This document shows, one piece after another, positions 48,031-60,624 of a DNA stretch of 64,000 bases; the first letter of the stretch is position 1; every line of letters starts with the position of its first letter. The notes beneath the pieces were generated by a model, which ran no database searches, was not told the DNA's origin, and saw only the letters and a program-made list of their open reading frames with translations. The position numbers and the translations under genes were made by a program. Source of the stretch: Cryptomeria japonica (taxonomy: Eukaryota; Streptophyta; Pinopsida; Cupressales; Cupressaceae); NCBI RefSeq assembly GCF_030272615.1, contig NC_081405.1:22112047-22176046 (forward strand). The letters run 5' to 3'.

Positions 48031-50481
48031 TATGAGGCCTCACCTCGACTCAGTCTAACATTCAGTGGATTTTATATTTAGACTATTATGGATACTTTAT
48101 TTTGATGCATTTTGAGACTTTGAACTTATATGACTTCAGGATTTGGATAACATTGCTATGATTTGATGATTTACTTACATGCTTTATCAGATAGAACACT
48201 ACATGATTGTTAGATAGAATGATATTGCAATGATAGATGTCGTTATTTGAATTTGCAGGACTTTCTTTGAATATAAAACTATGATGTATGCTTAGTTTAT
48301 GTGAATTGGGATGAAATTGCTTATGTAAAATTGCTTGGTAAAAGATGTATTCAATCTGTGCAGATGAAAATTGTATGCAAGTAATGATGTGCATTGTTAT
48401 ATTATTGAATTATATTGTATATGGATACTTGGAAGTACTAATGTGTAAATTGAGATGCGCAAGAAATTTACCATGTGACCATGGAAATTACGGAGAATCA
48501 AACCTAGACTTATGTATGTTTGTAAGCCAGGGGTTGTCTATTTGGAGAGACAACACCCCGTTTGTGTTGTATTTTATTCGTAACAGTATATGCTGCATGA
48601 ATGTTAAGTGTTATTTAAATTTATTGTGTAAAAACCACAAGAGACAATTCCATGTTTTATTTTTGTAAAAGTGTTTTATTTGTGTCACTTGACACATGTG
48701 TGGATTTAAATTTAAATGTTTTATTTGTGTCTCTTGGTGGGAAAGTGTTTAATTATAGTTCTTCTTAAATAAAATAATGTGTTGTCATAAATACTTTGGA
48801 ATATAATATTTGGGGTGGTCAACTTATGTTTGACCCGAAAATAAACTTCAGAGGGGTTTAAAATGGGTTAAATGAACACCTAGGGGTAGTTTAATAGGGT
48901 TTCCTAAAGCCCATAAGGTATACCTAGGGGTTAGGGGTAATTTTAGGCAAGTTTCTACTTTATAATGATCTTTTTAACGCTTTAAAAATTGGCTTTTCTG
49001 AGTTGAGCGAAAATTGAAAATTAGAAGTTAAATCTAATCAGGATTTTTTCTTTTGGAATGAGAGTCTTTTTGCATTTTTGCTTTCTTCTTTTTTTTTTTT
49101 GGTTTTTTTTTAGAATCTTGTGAGAACTTTGTGAGTGAACTTCTTAAGCAAGATTTTTGAGAATTGGAGGGTAATCACCCACTCTCCATTTTTGGAGATA
49201 GAAGAAAATTTGAAGAGAAAATAATGTTATGGAATAGAAAAATTGATTAAGGGTAGAAGGAAAAAGATTGTGGATTGGGCAGCTCTTCATCAAATATCAT
49301 AATACCTTTGGGCAGATTAAGGTTGGTTTCAGTTATTCTTTTTAATGTCTTCTTCTTGTTTATGTCTGGAAGTTTGTTGGTGTAAGAAATCTGTGTACTT
49401 GAAAGTTTGTGTTAGAAAATCTTTTGGTATTTTGCTTTATGAATTGTTGTGATTTGGGAGTTTTCTCAAGATCTCTTACTCTTGGGAGAGAAGAGGATCT
49501 TGAGGGTGGTAGCAGTGACAACCCTCGAGTGAGAGACTCTCTTTGAGAGCGATCACAAGGGATCTTTGTTGTGACCCTTGCTGCATGGCCTGTTTGTGCA
49601 ATGGGGGTCATAAGGAGGCATAAAAGGCTAGAATACCTTTGGGGGGCATAAGGAATAAGGGGTTGAGATTCTTGATATTATTATTGTGCCATGAGGTGGC
49701 TTCTTGTTTATTTCATAGTTGCAGTTCTCCTCAGGGATTTGGTCCACTACCACCCATTGAAAATGTTCATCACCAAAGTGTGGTGTTGTGAAAGCCAAGT
49801 TGGGAATGTGTCTGGAATATCTATATGCATTGCTTTCTATGTGTTTGCCTATTTGTTACCCGTCTAGGAATTGGTTCTCCGAGCTCGGGGGTGGCTACCA
49901 ATTAGCCTAGGCTGGGAGGTGAGCACTCCGTGGTCATATTGTGTTTATCTATTATGTAGGAAAGTCAGGAGAAAGAGAATAGGATCCATGAGAAAGATAC
50001 AGAAGATTATTATTTGAAGATACTTAAATCCAGTTGCAGATAATTGTTTAAATTTGTTATAAAAGTATGCCTCATTCAAAGAAAAGAGAAGCAAGTTGTA
50101 ATTATTGAAAATAGACTTGAAGTTTTACTGTTGTGGCTATTCAAGAAACATCCTGTAAATTGGTAGTATATCTTAGAGCTATTAAAGAAAGAAAAAGAAA
50201 AGCTTGTTTTATTCCTACTTCTGGTTTTTAGTAAAAGAAAAGTTATTTTGAGTTGCATGCAAAAGCTTCTTTGTATTATGGAGAAAAAGAATAGATTTCA
50301 TTTAAATTTTATCTATATTTTACTTGTGGCAAAATAGAAGTTTATTTATGCTGAAAGATCTTAAGTAGTTTAAAGAAAAAAGATGTTTTATGTAAATATT
50401 GTATTAGAGGAAAAAAACATCAATGAAATTCTTTTTATTCCAGAAAAGTATATTGTATTTTAGTTAGCATTGATTTAAAAT

Positions 50482-50484
<3 letters not shown>

Positions 50485-50517
<33 letters not shown>
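50485..50517. repeat. TA microsatellite in the 5' LTR of B
   Basis: About 16 TA units. Further TA-rich runs lie at 50592-50609 and 51198-51258. The matching sites in the other LTR (59071-59102, 59162-59292, 59878-59987) differ in length. Confidence 0.95.
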
Positions 50518-50519
<2 letters not shown>

Positions 50520-50648
50520 CTAAATAAACTTAATGCTTTTTCCCTTTATTATATTAGTTTAAAATCTTTGCATGTAAATCTCCTTTTAAAAAAATATATA
50601 TATATATAAATTAAAATTTAAAAAATAAAAAAATGGGGAAATGTTTTT

Positions 50649-50864
50649 GGGTCCACGCGGACCCCATTGTGTGTACGCACAGTGAGGGCCGCGCGGCGCC
50701 CACTGTGTACACACACAGTGGAGCCGCTTCGGCTCCCACTGTGTGGACACACAGTGGACGGCCACGGCCGCCACTGTGTGGCCACACAGTGGGGAGCCGC
50801 TAGCGGCGCCCACTGTGTGGACACACAGTGGTGCCGCGGCGCCCACTGTGCGCCCACATAGTGG
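50649..50864. repeat. Array of alternating GC-rich palindromes, 5' LTR of B
   Basis: About a dozen inverted repeats lie end to end. The outer type is CCACTGTGTG..CACACAGTGG (50701-50720, 50736-50757, 50771-50792, 50810-50831, 50843-50864). The copy at 50771-50792 is a perfect 22-bp palindrome. Between them sit short GC palindromes: GAGCCGCTTCGGCTC (50721-50735), CGGCCACGGCCG (50759-50770), GCCGCTAGCGGC (50796-50807) and GCCGCGGC (50833-50840). A GGGTCCACGCGGACCC hairpin opens the array. The period is 33-39 bp. It sits in AT-rich DNA and is repeated in the other LTR. Confidence 0.95.
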
Positions 50865-51194
50865 CACCACGGCTCTCCCCGCCTCCAACATTCGAAACCT
50901 GCAATAAACAAAAAAAAAACGTCGCCGCCCTTGGGGTCTTCGGCCCAGCATGAAAATTTCTCTGTAAAAAAAATAAGGGTTAAACCCTAGCCCGGGTGGG
51001 GCTAGGGCAGATGGATTTTTAAAAAAAAATATGATAATTAGATTTGAAAATACATATATGGGAAAATAGAACCCTAATTAGGGTTGGGGAAATATGGATT
51101 AATATTTAGAAAGATATTATGTTTTTGAATTAGAATTAAAATATTTAAAATATATATAAATTCTGGTCATAATTTTGGATTAAGTATTTAATTG

Positions 51195-51259
<65 letters not shown>

Positions 51260-51694
51260 TTATAATTCTGGTTATAATTTGAAGCAAGTAAAGCGAGATA
51301 AATAGATTATCGGAGGAAGCCTAGCTTTTATAATTTTAAATGTATATAATAATGTCCCGTGTAATTTAATTAGAGTATTTAAAATTTAAATTGGATGTTT
51401 AGACTATATGTCTTATTGGAGATTAAATTAATTTTTCCTCTCCTATTCCTTTAGCGTGATTGATTTAATAAGCCTAATGGCTAGGTATCTTGAGGAGATA
51501 AAATTTAAACCAGTTAATTTTCCGCAAATAATATTTAACAATCTATCGAAGCTTGGTTCATCTCAAAACTAGCTCGAATTTAATAATGGAAATTTCAATA
51601 ACGCTTGTCGTGTGAGCGAACTTGTTAATTAAATTAGTATGTTTTTAAAAAAAAATTTGTTCCGTTTTTGCCCTAAATTTTGGGCATGACATTT

Positions 51695-51706
51695 TGGTAT
51701 CAGAGC
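51695..51706 (+). other. PBS of element B
   Basis: TGGTATCAGAGC, three bases after the LTR end; initiator-Met type. Confidence 0.92.
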
Positions 51707-51849
51707 AAGGTTTCCACACTAGGAACCTTACTCACTTACGTTTCGCCTTAAAATATTTAAAAAATTATTTTGTTAAATGGACTTTTGAATTTAATTGAAT
51801 TTAATTCTAAAAGAAATAAATTAATTGTTTTGTCTTATTTCCTCTTAGG

Positions 51850-53160
51850 ATGCCTCCGACGACGCGACAAGCTCGCAAGCGCGGACGGGGTCCTAGATGT
51901 GTGCGCATAGCACGCGATGAGGTAGAGAGGGAGGCATCGGTTCTAGAGGAGAACCCAGAAGCACCTCCCGAACAGCCAAATGAACCTAACCGAGACCTCT
52001 TAGCAGCCATTCAGAATCTTATTGACATTGTTCAGGAAAGGATCCCAGCAGAGAACCCTCAGGTTAGGAGTCGTGACTCTGGAAGTCATAGATCTGTTGA
52101 TCGAGAACGAAGCAGGAGCCCAGCTTCGATTCCTGTAGAGAGTTAGGGTGGAAATGAGTGAGAGTCAGTGCATATACCAGGACCACCTCCAGAGGTGGAA
52201 CCAGTTTATTTTGAGAGAGGTCGTTGAGATCCAGGGGATCTCATCAGGGAGGTCATGCGCCTCCAACCCCCATTCTTCGGAGGTTCTACAGATGGAGTAG
52301 AGGCCGAGGCATGGCTTTTGAGTCTTGAGAGGTGTTTTGCGTTGCGTTCTTATGAGAGCAACTTGAAAGCACGTGTTGCAGTTCATCTTCTGAGAGGGAC
52401 AGCCTCCACTTGGTGGAGACAGGAAGAGTACAAATGCGGATTAGTTCCTGATACACTCACTTGGGAGATATTCATAGAGAGGTTCCATGAGAGGTACATA
52501 TCAGAACACTTCAGGCAGCGTCGTATAGATGAATTTCATGATCTCCAAGAAAAAGGTTTGTCAGTAACCCAGTAAATTCTTTGAGTTGTTGCCTTATGTA
52601 GATTATCTAAAGGATGAGAAACTTCTTGTAAACCGCTTCATCAGGGGATTAAATGCGGGTATAGCCGGGCCTGTTAGGATGTCCGCTCCAGGGAGCCTTC
52701 GGGTTGCTGTAGAGAAGGCACTGATTGTCGAGGAAATTCAGGTTAGACCACAGGACAATAGGGATCGGTTTCAGAACCGAAATCCCGCACCTCAGACTTA
52801 TGGATTCCAGAAACCACATTGGAAAGGGAACAACCAAAATTCTCAGGGGTTCTCCAAACCCCCTCCTCCACAACAGACACCACAGAACCAGAGGCAGAAG
52901 CCTCCATAGTATCAGTAGGGCTCTAAGCCCAAACAGTGGCAGACTCAGGGACAAAAACGTGATCAGAGAGCACAGGGGCAATACACACAGCCGACGGGGA
53001 CTTAGCAGTCCTCCAAGGGTGGGTACAACGGATCCAGTAGGACAGGAGGTCAGGCATTCTCTAGGCCTCAGGGTGCCCAGTTCCAAGCATGGGGTGCTTT
53101 CTTTACATGTGGAGCCATGGGGCATTTGGCGAGGGATTGCCCTCAGGGACAGGTAGCAGG
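51850..53160 (+). pseudogene. gag: gag of element B
   Basis: Starts at ATG 51850 (MPPTTRQARKRGRGPRC). A basic, then acidic N-terminal part is followed by the capsid core: FFGGSTDGVEAEAWLLSLER, STWWRQEEY and WEIFIERFHERYISEHFRQR. The core is broken by a stop near 52143, a TGA (from CGA) near 52224, and a frameshift with TAA near 52575. A Gln-, Pro- and Asn-rich stretch precedes the zinc knuckle at 53099-53140, which reads FFTCGAMGHLARDC: the first Cys is Phe. Its intact relatives package RNA into the particle. Confidence 0.9.
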
Positions 53161-55230
53161 GAGTCAGCGGATGGCCACTTCAGAGCCGACAGTTGGTGAT
53201 ATGGGTAGGTCCCATAGAGTATTCGCAGCGGTTGACAACCGCCAGGCTGATCATCAGGCCACAGTTATCGAATCTTCAGGTATAATCAAAGGTAACAATG
53301 TATCTATTTTGTTTGATTCAGGAGCTACTAACTCCTTTATATCTGCATTGGTTGTGGAGCATTGCGGGCTAGTGGCAACTAGACAGGGTGTCAGTTGGGA
53401 AGTGGAATTAGCTTTAGGGGCTAGAGTGTCAGTGGAATCAGAGGTTAAGGCATGTCAGCTGTAGATTGGCAAGACCACCACTTTAGTAGACCTTAGAGTG
53501 ACTCCACTTGGATCTTATGGAATCGTACTTGGCATGGATTGGCTTTATGCCCACAGAGCCAAGATGGATTGCCGCCTGAAAAGGATCGAGTGTGAAGATG
53601 ATCATGGTTCGCCCATAGTTATCACCGAGATTTAGAGGCCCATGTCTCTTCGTATGATCTTCGCAATGCAGCTTAAGCGGAGCATGCGGAAGGGATGTCA
53701 GCTTTTTGCTATCACGATCAGTGATAGAGGGGAAGAGGAGGAAAAAGAAACATCGCTGGATGACCATCCTATCCTTAAGGGATATTCAGACGTATTTCCT
53801 TTAGAGTTATCGGGAATGCCTCCCCGCAGAGAGATTGACTTTCATATAGACCTAGTACCAGGAGCCGAGCCAGTTTCCAGAGCACCTTATAGAATGACCA
53901 CAAATGAGCTTAATGAACTTAAAATTCATCTTGAGGAACTTCTTGAGAAGGGTCATATCCGTCCTAGTGTATCCCCGTGGGGTGCACCAGTCATCTTCGT
54001 TAAGAAGAAGGATGGATCTCTCCGATTGTGTATGGATTATCGGTAGCTAAATAAAGTAACCATCAAGAACCGATATCCTTTGCCCAGAATTGATGATTTA
54101 TTTGACCAGCTTCAGGGTGCCAAAGTCTTTTCCAAAATAGATCTGAAGTCAGGATACCATCAGTTGAGAATAGTGGAAAGTGATATCCACAAGACCGCAT
54201 TTCGCACTAGATATGGTCACTATGAGTTTACTGTAGTCCCCTTCGGACTTACGAATGCCCCAGCAGTTTTTATGAGCCTCATGAATGGGGTGTTCCGTAC
54301 CTTTCTGGACCATTTTGTTATTGTGTTCCTCGATGATATACTGATATATTCTCGGATTGAGGAGCATGAGGAGCACCTGAAACAGGTATTGCAGTGTTTG
54401 CGGGATAACCAGTTGTTTGACAGCCTATCGAAGTGTGCTTTCTTTCGATCTGAGGTCAAGTACCTTGGACACATTATTTCCAGTAATGGGATCTCAGTCG
54501 ACCCATCAAAGATTAGGGCTATTATGGATTGGCCAGTGCCTACCAGTGTGACAGAGGTCAGGAGTTTCATGGGTTTAGCAGGGTATTACCGACATTTTGT
54601 CAAGGGTTTCTCTAGAGTCACACACCCTATTACTTCTCTTCAGCGTAAAGGGAAGAAATTTGAGTGGACAGAGAAGTGCGAGAAGGCCTTTCAGGAACTC
54701 AAGAAGGCACTTACTAGCGCTCCTATCCTTGTTGTACCAGATCCTTCAAGCGGACTTCATGGTTTGTACAGATGCTTCCCTAGAGGGTTTAGGGGTAGTT
54801 GTTATGCAGGATGGTAGGGCCATAGCTTTCGAGTCTAGGAAACTTAAGACTCATGAACTTAATTATCCCACTCACGACCTTGAGCTCGCAGCAGTAGTGC
54901 ATGCACTTGTGAGGTGGAGACACTTCCTTTTAGGACATCACTTTGAGTTGCATTCAGACCATTAGAGTCTTCAGTACATCTTCACTCAGCCGAACCTTAA
55001 TGCACGTCAGAGGAGATGGACGGAGTTCTTGTGCGAATATGATTTTGACGTTCACTACATCAAAGGAAAGGAAAATGTAGTTGCAGATGCCTTGAGTAGG
55101 AGACGTCATGAGGTTTACACCATATCCATGGGCACAGACTTGAGAGATCATATACTTCGACACTTGTCAGAGGATGGATGGTATGCAGAGGTTTGTCAGG
55201 TATTACGTTCTCAGGTTACTCTATAAGGGA
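53161..55230 (+). pseudogene. pol: Protease, RT and RNase H of element B
   Basis: The protease keeps LFDSGATNSFIS (Asp at 53315) and GIVLGMDWL. The RT follows [52 protein letters not shown] and [17 protein letters not shown]. The catalytic box is FLDD (54326-54337). RNase [21 protein letters not shown] and LNYPTHDLELAAVVHALVRW, ending VVADALSRR. TAGs at 53462, 53634, 54044 and 54963 fall at positions that are Gln in relatives. A frameshift near 54760 separates RT and RNase H. Confidence 0.93.
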
Positions 55231-56606
55231 AATATGTGGATTATTCTTTGGAGTCCGATGGACTGTTACGCCACAAAGGGCGCATTTATGTACCTTCCTC
55301 TGGAGGGTTGCGAGAGTTCATTGTCACGGAAGCTCATAGAGCTCCTTATGCAGCGCATCCCAGGGTTAAGAAGTTGCATGCTGACTTGAGGCAATTATAT
55401 CATTGGCCGGGAATGCGGTAGCTCATTGCTGAGATAGTAGCTCGATGTCTTGAGTGTCAGAGGGTAAAGGCGGAGCACCGCCATCCAGGAGGGTTGCTTC
55501 AGTCTCATGCTATACCAGAGTGGAAGTGGGATACTATATCTATGGATTTCATCATTGGTCTCCCTATGTCTTCTCGTCGCCATGATGCTATCTTGGTGAC
55601 AGTTGACAAGTTGAGCAAAGTAGCTCACTTTTCACCAGTTCGTACCACATTCACAGCTCCAGCAGTAGCATAGGTGTTCTTGCGAGACATTGTTAGACTA
55701 CATGGCGTACCCCGCAAGATTATTTCTGACAGAGATTCTCTTTTCACTTCTACCTTTTGGAAGTCATTATAGGCAGCTATGGGCACTAAGCTCAATTTCA
55801 GTACAACCTATCACCCGGAGACAAATGGTCAGACAGAGAGGGTCAATCAGGTGTTAGAGGATATGCTTCGTATGTACGTCATGGATCATCAGACCCGGTG
55901 GGAGGAGTATCTTCCCTTAGTGGAGTTTGCCTATAACAATGGGCATCACACTTCTTTGGGGATGCCACCCTACCAGGCTTTATACGGCAGGCCTTGCAGG
56001 ACGCCCTTGAGTTAGGATCGCATAGAGGATAGAGTTGCCATTGGTCTTGAGTTAGTTCGGGATATGGAACAGTAGGTGGATTTGATTAGGCAGCGTCTTA
56101 GAGAGGCTCAGGATAGACAGAAGAAGTATGCCGATGCAAAGAGGATAGATCGTAGCTACTTGGTTGGAGACAGAGTTTTCTTGAGAGTGCGACCGCATAA
56201 GAGTCTAATCCGTTACGGAAAGGGTTCTAAGCTCGCACCTCACTTTGTAGGACCTTTTGAGATTCTGGAGAGGATAGGCCCAGTTGCCTACCATTTAGCT
56301 TTGCCACCTAGCCTGTCACGCATCCACGATGTGTTTCATGTTTCAGTTTTGAGAAAATATATTTATGATGAGTCTCACCTTCTAGATTGGGATGCCTTGC
56401 AGGTGGAGTCGGACGGGCAGCTAGCTTTGGAGCCCATTCGCATTTTGGCACGCCAGACATTGGCCCTTCGAGGTCGAGAGCTGGACCAGGTTAAGGTCCA
56501 GTGGGATTGTTATGATGAGGTTACGGCTTCATGGGAGGATGCAACACGTATGAGATCAGAGTACCCTCACCTCTTTGATGAACTCCAGGAGGAAGTTCAT
56601 GCCTAG
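55231..56606 (+). pseudogene. pol: Integrase and chromodomain of element B
   Basis: The zinc-binding HHCC region includes EAHRAPYAAHPRVKKLHADL and CLECQRVK. The core retains all three acidic residues: [20 protein letters not shown] and NGQTERVNQVLE. TAGs at 55419, 55671, 55770 and 56073 replace Gln codons and one at 56013 replaces Trp. From 56076 to 56606 the frame is open: LAPHFVGPFEILERIGPVAY, IHDVFHVSVLRKY, then a chromodomain-like end with DQVKVQWDCYDEVTASWED and YPHLFDE. This is the last pol domain and may target integration to heterochromatin. Confidence 0.93.
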
Positions 56607-56616
56607 AGGGGGAGGA
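56605..56616 (+). other. PPT of element B
   Basis: AGAGGGGGAGGA immediately before the 3' LTR at 56617. Confidence 0.92.
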
Positions 56617-59066
56617 TGTAAGGCCTCACCTTGACTCACTCTAACATTCAGTGGATTTTATATTTAGACTATTATGGATACTTTATTTTGATGCATTTTG
56701 AGACTTTGAACTTATATGACTTCAGGATTTGGATAACATTGCTATGATTTGATGATTTACTTACATGCTTTATAAGATAGAACACTACATGATTGTTAGA
56801 TAGAATGATATTACAATGATAGATGTCATTATTTGAATTTGCAGGACTTTCTTTGAATATAGAACTATGATGTATGGTTAGTTTATGTGAATTGGGATGA
56901 AATTGCTTATGTAAAATTGCTTGGTAAAAGATGTATTCAATCTGTTCAGATGAAAATTGTATGCAAGTAATGATGTGCATTGTTATATTATTGAATTATA
57001 TTGTATATGGATATTTGGAAGTACTAATGTGTAAATTGAGATGCGCAAGAAATTTACCATGTGACCATGGAAATTACGGAGAATCAAACCTAGACTTATG
57101 TATGTTTGTAAGCCAGGGGTTGTCTATTTGGAGAGACAACACCCCATTTGTGTTGTATTTTATTCGTAATAGTATATGCTGCATGAATGTTACGTGTTAT
57201 TTAAATTTATTATGTAAAAACCACAAGAGACAATTCCATGTTTTATTTTTGTAAAAGTGTTTTATTTGTGTCACTTGACACGTGTGGATTTAAATTTAAA
57301 TGTTTTATTTGTGTCTCTTGGTGGGAAAGTGTTTAATTATAGTTCTTCTTAAATAAAATAATGTGTTGTCATAAATACTTTGGAATATAATATTTGGGGT
57401 GGTCAACTTATGTTTGACCCGAAAATAAACTTCAGAGGGGTTTAAAATGGGTTAAATGAACACCTAGGGGTAGTTTAATAGGGTTTCCTAAAGCCCATAA
57501 GGTATACCTAGGGGTTAGGGGTAATTTTAGGCAAGTTTCTACTTTATAATGATCTTTTTAACGCTTTAAAAATTGGCTTTTCTGAGTTGAGCGAAAATTG
57601 AAAATTAGAAGTTAAATCTAATCAGGATTTTTTCTTTTGGAATGAGAGTCTTTTTGCATTTTTGCTTTCTTCTTTTTTTTTTTTGGTTTTTTTTTAGAAT
57701 CTTGTGAGAACTCTGTGAGTGAACTTCTTAAGCAAGATTTTTGAGAATTGGAGGGTAATCATCCACTCTCCATTTTTGGAGACAGAAGAAAATTTGAAGA
57801 GAAAATAATGTTATGGAATAGAAAAATTGATTAAGGGTAGAAGGAAAAAGATTGTGGATTGGGCAGCTCTTCATCAAATATCATAATACATTTGGGCAGA
57901 TTAAGGTTGGTTTCAGTTATTCTTTTTAATGTCTTCTTCTTGTTTATGTCTGGAAGTTTGTTGGTGTAAGAAATCTGTGTACTTGAAAGTTTGTGTTAGA
58001 AAATCTTTTGGTATTTTGCTTTATGAATTGTTGTGATTTGGGAGTTTTCTCAAGATCTCTTACTCTTGGGAGAGAAGAGCATCTTGAGGGTGGTAGCAGT
58101 GACAACCCTCGAGTGAGAGACTCTCTTTGAGAGTGATCACAAGGGATCTTTGTTGTGACCCTTGCTGCATGGCCTGTTTGTGCAATGGGGGTCATAAGGA
58201 GGCATAAAAGGCTAGAATACCTTTGGGGGGCATAAGGAATAAGGGGTTGAGATTCTTGATATTATTATTGTGCCATGAGGTGGCTTCTTGTTTATTTCAT
58301 AGTTGCAGTTCTCCTCAGGGATTTGGTCCACTACCACCCATTGAAAATGTTCATCACCAAAGTGTGGTGCTGTGAAAGCCAAGTTGGGAATGTGTCTGGA
58401 ATATCTATATGCATTGCTTTCTATGTGTTTGCCTGTTTGTTACCCGTCTAGGAATTGGTTCTCCGAGCTCGGGGGTGGCTACCAGTTAGCCTAGGCTGGG
58501 AGGTGAGCACTCTGTGGTCATATTGTGTTTATCTATTATGCAGGAAAGTCAGGAGAAAGAGAATAGGATCCATGAGAAAGATACAGAAGATTATTATTTG
58601 AAGATACTTAAATCCAGTTGCAGATAATTGTTTAAATTTGTTATAAAAGTATGCCTCATTCAAAGAAAAGAGAAGCAAGTTGTAATTATTGAAAATAGAC
58701 TTGAAGTTTTACTGTTGTGGCTATTCAAGAAACATCCTGTAAATTGGTAGTATATCTTAGAGCTGTTAAAGAAAGAAAAAGAAAAGCTTGTTTTATTCCT
58801 ACTTCTAGTTTTTAGTAAAAGAAAAGTTATTTTGAGTTGCATGCAAAAGCTTCTTTGTATTATGGAGAAAAAGAATAGATTTCATTTAAATTTTATCTAT
58901 ATTTTACTTGTGGCAAAATAGAAGTTTATTTATGCTGAAAGATCTTAAGTAGTTTAAAGAAAAAAGATGTTTTATGTAAATATTGTATTAGAGGAAAAAA
59001 AAATCAATGAAATTCTTTTTATTCCAGAAAAGTATATTGTATTTTAGTTAGCATTGATTTAAAAGC

Positions 59067-59103
<37 letters not shown>

Positions 59104-59330
59104 CTAAATAAACTTAATGCTTTTTCCCTTTATTATATTAGTTTAAAATCTTCCTTTTAAAAAAAATATATATATATATTTATTGAAATATTTTCACCCT
59201 TTTAAACTACGATTATAAATATATATATATATAAATATATATACATATATATATATTTATATTTAATATATTTTAAAAATATATATATATAAATTAAAAT
59301 TTAAAAAAAAAAAAATGGGGAAATGTTTTT

Positions 59331-59542
59331 GGGTCCACGCGGACCCCACTATGTGTATGCACAGTGAGGGCCGCACGGCGCCCACTGTGTGCACACACAG
59401 TGGAGCCGCTTCGGCTCCCATTGTGTAGACACACAGTGGACGGCCACGGCCGCCACTGTGTGGCCACACAGTGGGGAGCCGCTAGCGGCACCCACTGTGT
59501 GGACAGTGGTGCCGCGGTGCCCACTGTGCGCCCACACAGTGG
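59331..59542. repeat. Array of alternating GC-rich palindromes, 3' LTR of B
   Basis: Second copy of the array at 50649-50864, with the same order of units. The perfect 22-bp palindrome is conserved at 59453-59474. One long palindrome near 59495 has lost a few central bases. Nearly all other differences between copies are C/T or G/A transitions. Confidence 0.95.
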
Positions 59543-59875
59543 TGCCACGGCTCTCCCCGCCTCCAACATCCGAAACCTGCAATAAACAAAAAAAAAACAT
59601 GGCCGCCCTTGGGGTCTTCGGCCCAGCATGAAAATTTCTCTGTAAAAAAAATAAGGGTTAAACCCTAGCCCGGGTGGGGCTAGGGCAGATGGATTTTAAA
59701 AAAAAAATATGATAATTAGATTTGAAAATACATATATGGGAAAATAGAACCCTAATTAGGGTTGGGGAAATATGGATTAATATTTAGAAAGATATTATGT
59801 TTTTGAATTAGAATTAAAATATTTAAAATATATATAAATTCTGGTCATAATTTTGGATTAAGTATTTAATTGTAA

Positions 59876-59989
<114 letters not shown>

Positions 59990-60424
59990 ATAATTCTGGT
60001 TATAATTTGAAGCAAGTAAAGCGAAATAAATAGATTATCGGAGGAAGCCTAGCTTTTATAATTTTAAATGTATATAATAATGTCTCGTGTAATTTAATTA
60101 GAGTATTTAAAATTTAAATTGGATGTTTAGACTATATGTCTTATTGGAGATTAAATTAATTTTTCCTCTCCTATTCCTTTAGCATGATTGATTTAATAAG
60201 CCTAATGGCTAGGTATCTTGAGGAGATAAAATTTAAACCAGTTAATTTTCCACAAATAATATTTAACAATCTATCGAAGCTTGGTTCATCTCAGAACTAG
60301 CTTGAATTTAATAATGGAAATTTCAATAACGCTTGTTGTGTGAGCGAACATGTTAATTAAATTAGTATGTTTTTAAAAAAAAAATTGTTCCTTTTTTGCC
60401 CTAAATTTTGGGCATGACAGAAAC

Positions 60425-60619
60425 CTCAAGTGGAGGAGTTGATTGTCCAGAAACCATTGGCTATACCTAGGAGGCAAATCAAGAAGGTTCAGACCTTGGA
60501 GGTCTCATTATCATAACCTCTGCCAAGTGCCATAGGAAGAACTTGAGTAGTTGTAGGGTTGAGTAGGACAAGTCACTCAAGAAGGTGTATTAAACAAATC
60601 TCCAAGACTCTCTGCATCA
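60425..60619 (+). repeat. 3' LTR of element A, last part
   Basis: Matches 22660-22859 of the 5' LTR: GGAGGAGTTGATTGTCCAG, GGTCTCATTATCATAACC and GTCACTCAAGAAGGTGTAT. It ends CTCTGCATCA, followed by CTCTC at 60620-60624. Confidence 0.92.
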
Positions 60620-60624
60620 CTCTC

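Larger units (their letters stand above)
48031..51691 (+). repeat. 5' LTR of element B
   Basis: 3,661 bp, from TATGAGGCCTCACC (TGTAAGGCCTCACC in the partner) to TTTTGGGCATGACA. About 2.6 kb in, it carries a GC-rich palindrome array (50649-50864) between two TA microsatellites. Confidence 0.95.

Noticed and set aside
50649..50864. CRISPR-like array (period about 35 bp)
   Set aside because: Units are themselves palindromes with no unique spacers, no cas genes are present, and the context is a plant LTR.
50586..50951. Several overlapping frames over the palindrome array with repeating Cys, His and Thr (for example CGHTV)
   Set aside because: They occur in several frames and on both strands because the DNA is palindromic and repetitive. 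None has a plausible start context, and both LTR copies differ by frame-breaking changes.
53642..54337. Endogenous pararetrovirus, considered because the RT box reads FLDD
   Set aside because: The element has LTRs, PBS, PPT, TSD and a chromodomain integrase, all of which mark a Ty3/Gypsy retrotransposon.
38945..56606. TAG codons as programmed readthrough sites between gag and pol
   Set aside because: There are many per element, they fall inside conserved domains, and they replace Gln or Trp codons. Readthrough would be one site at a domain junction.
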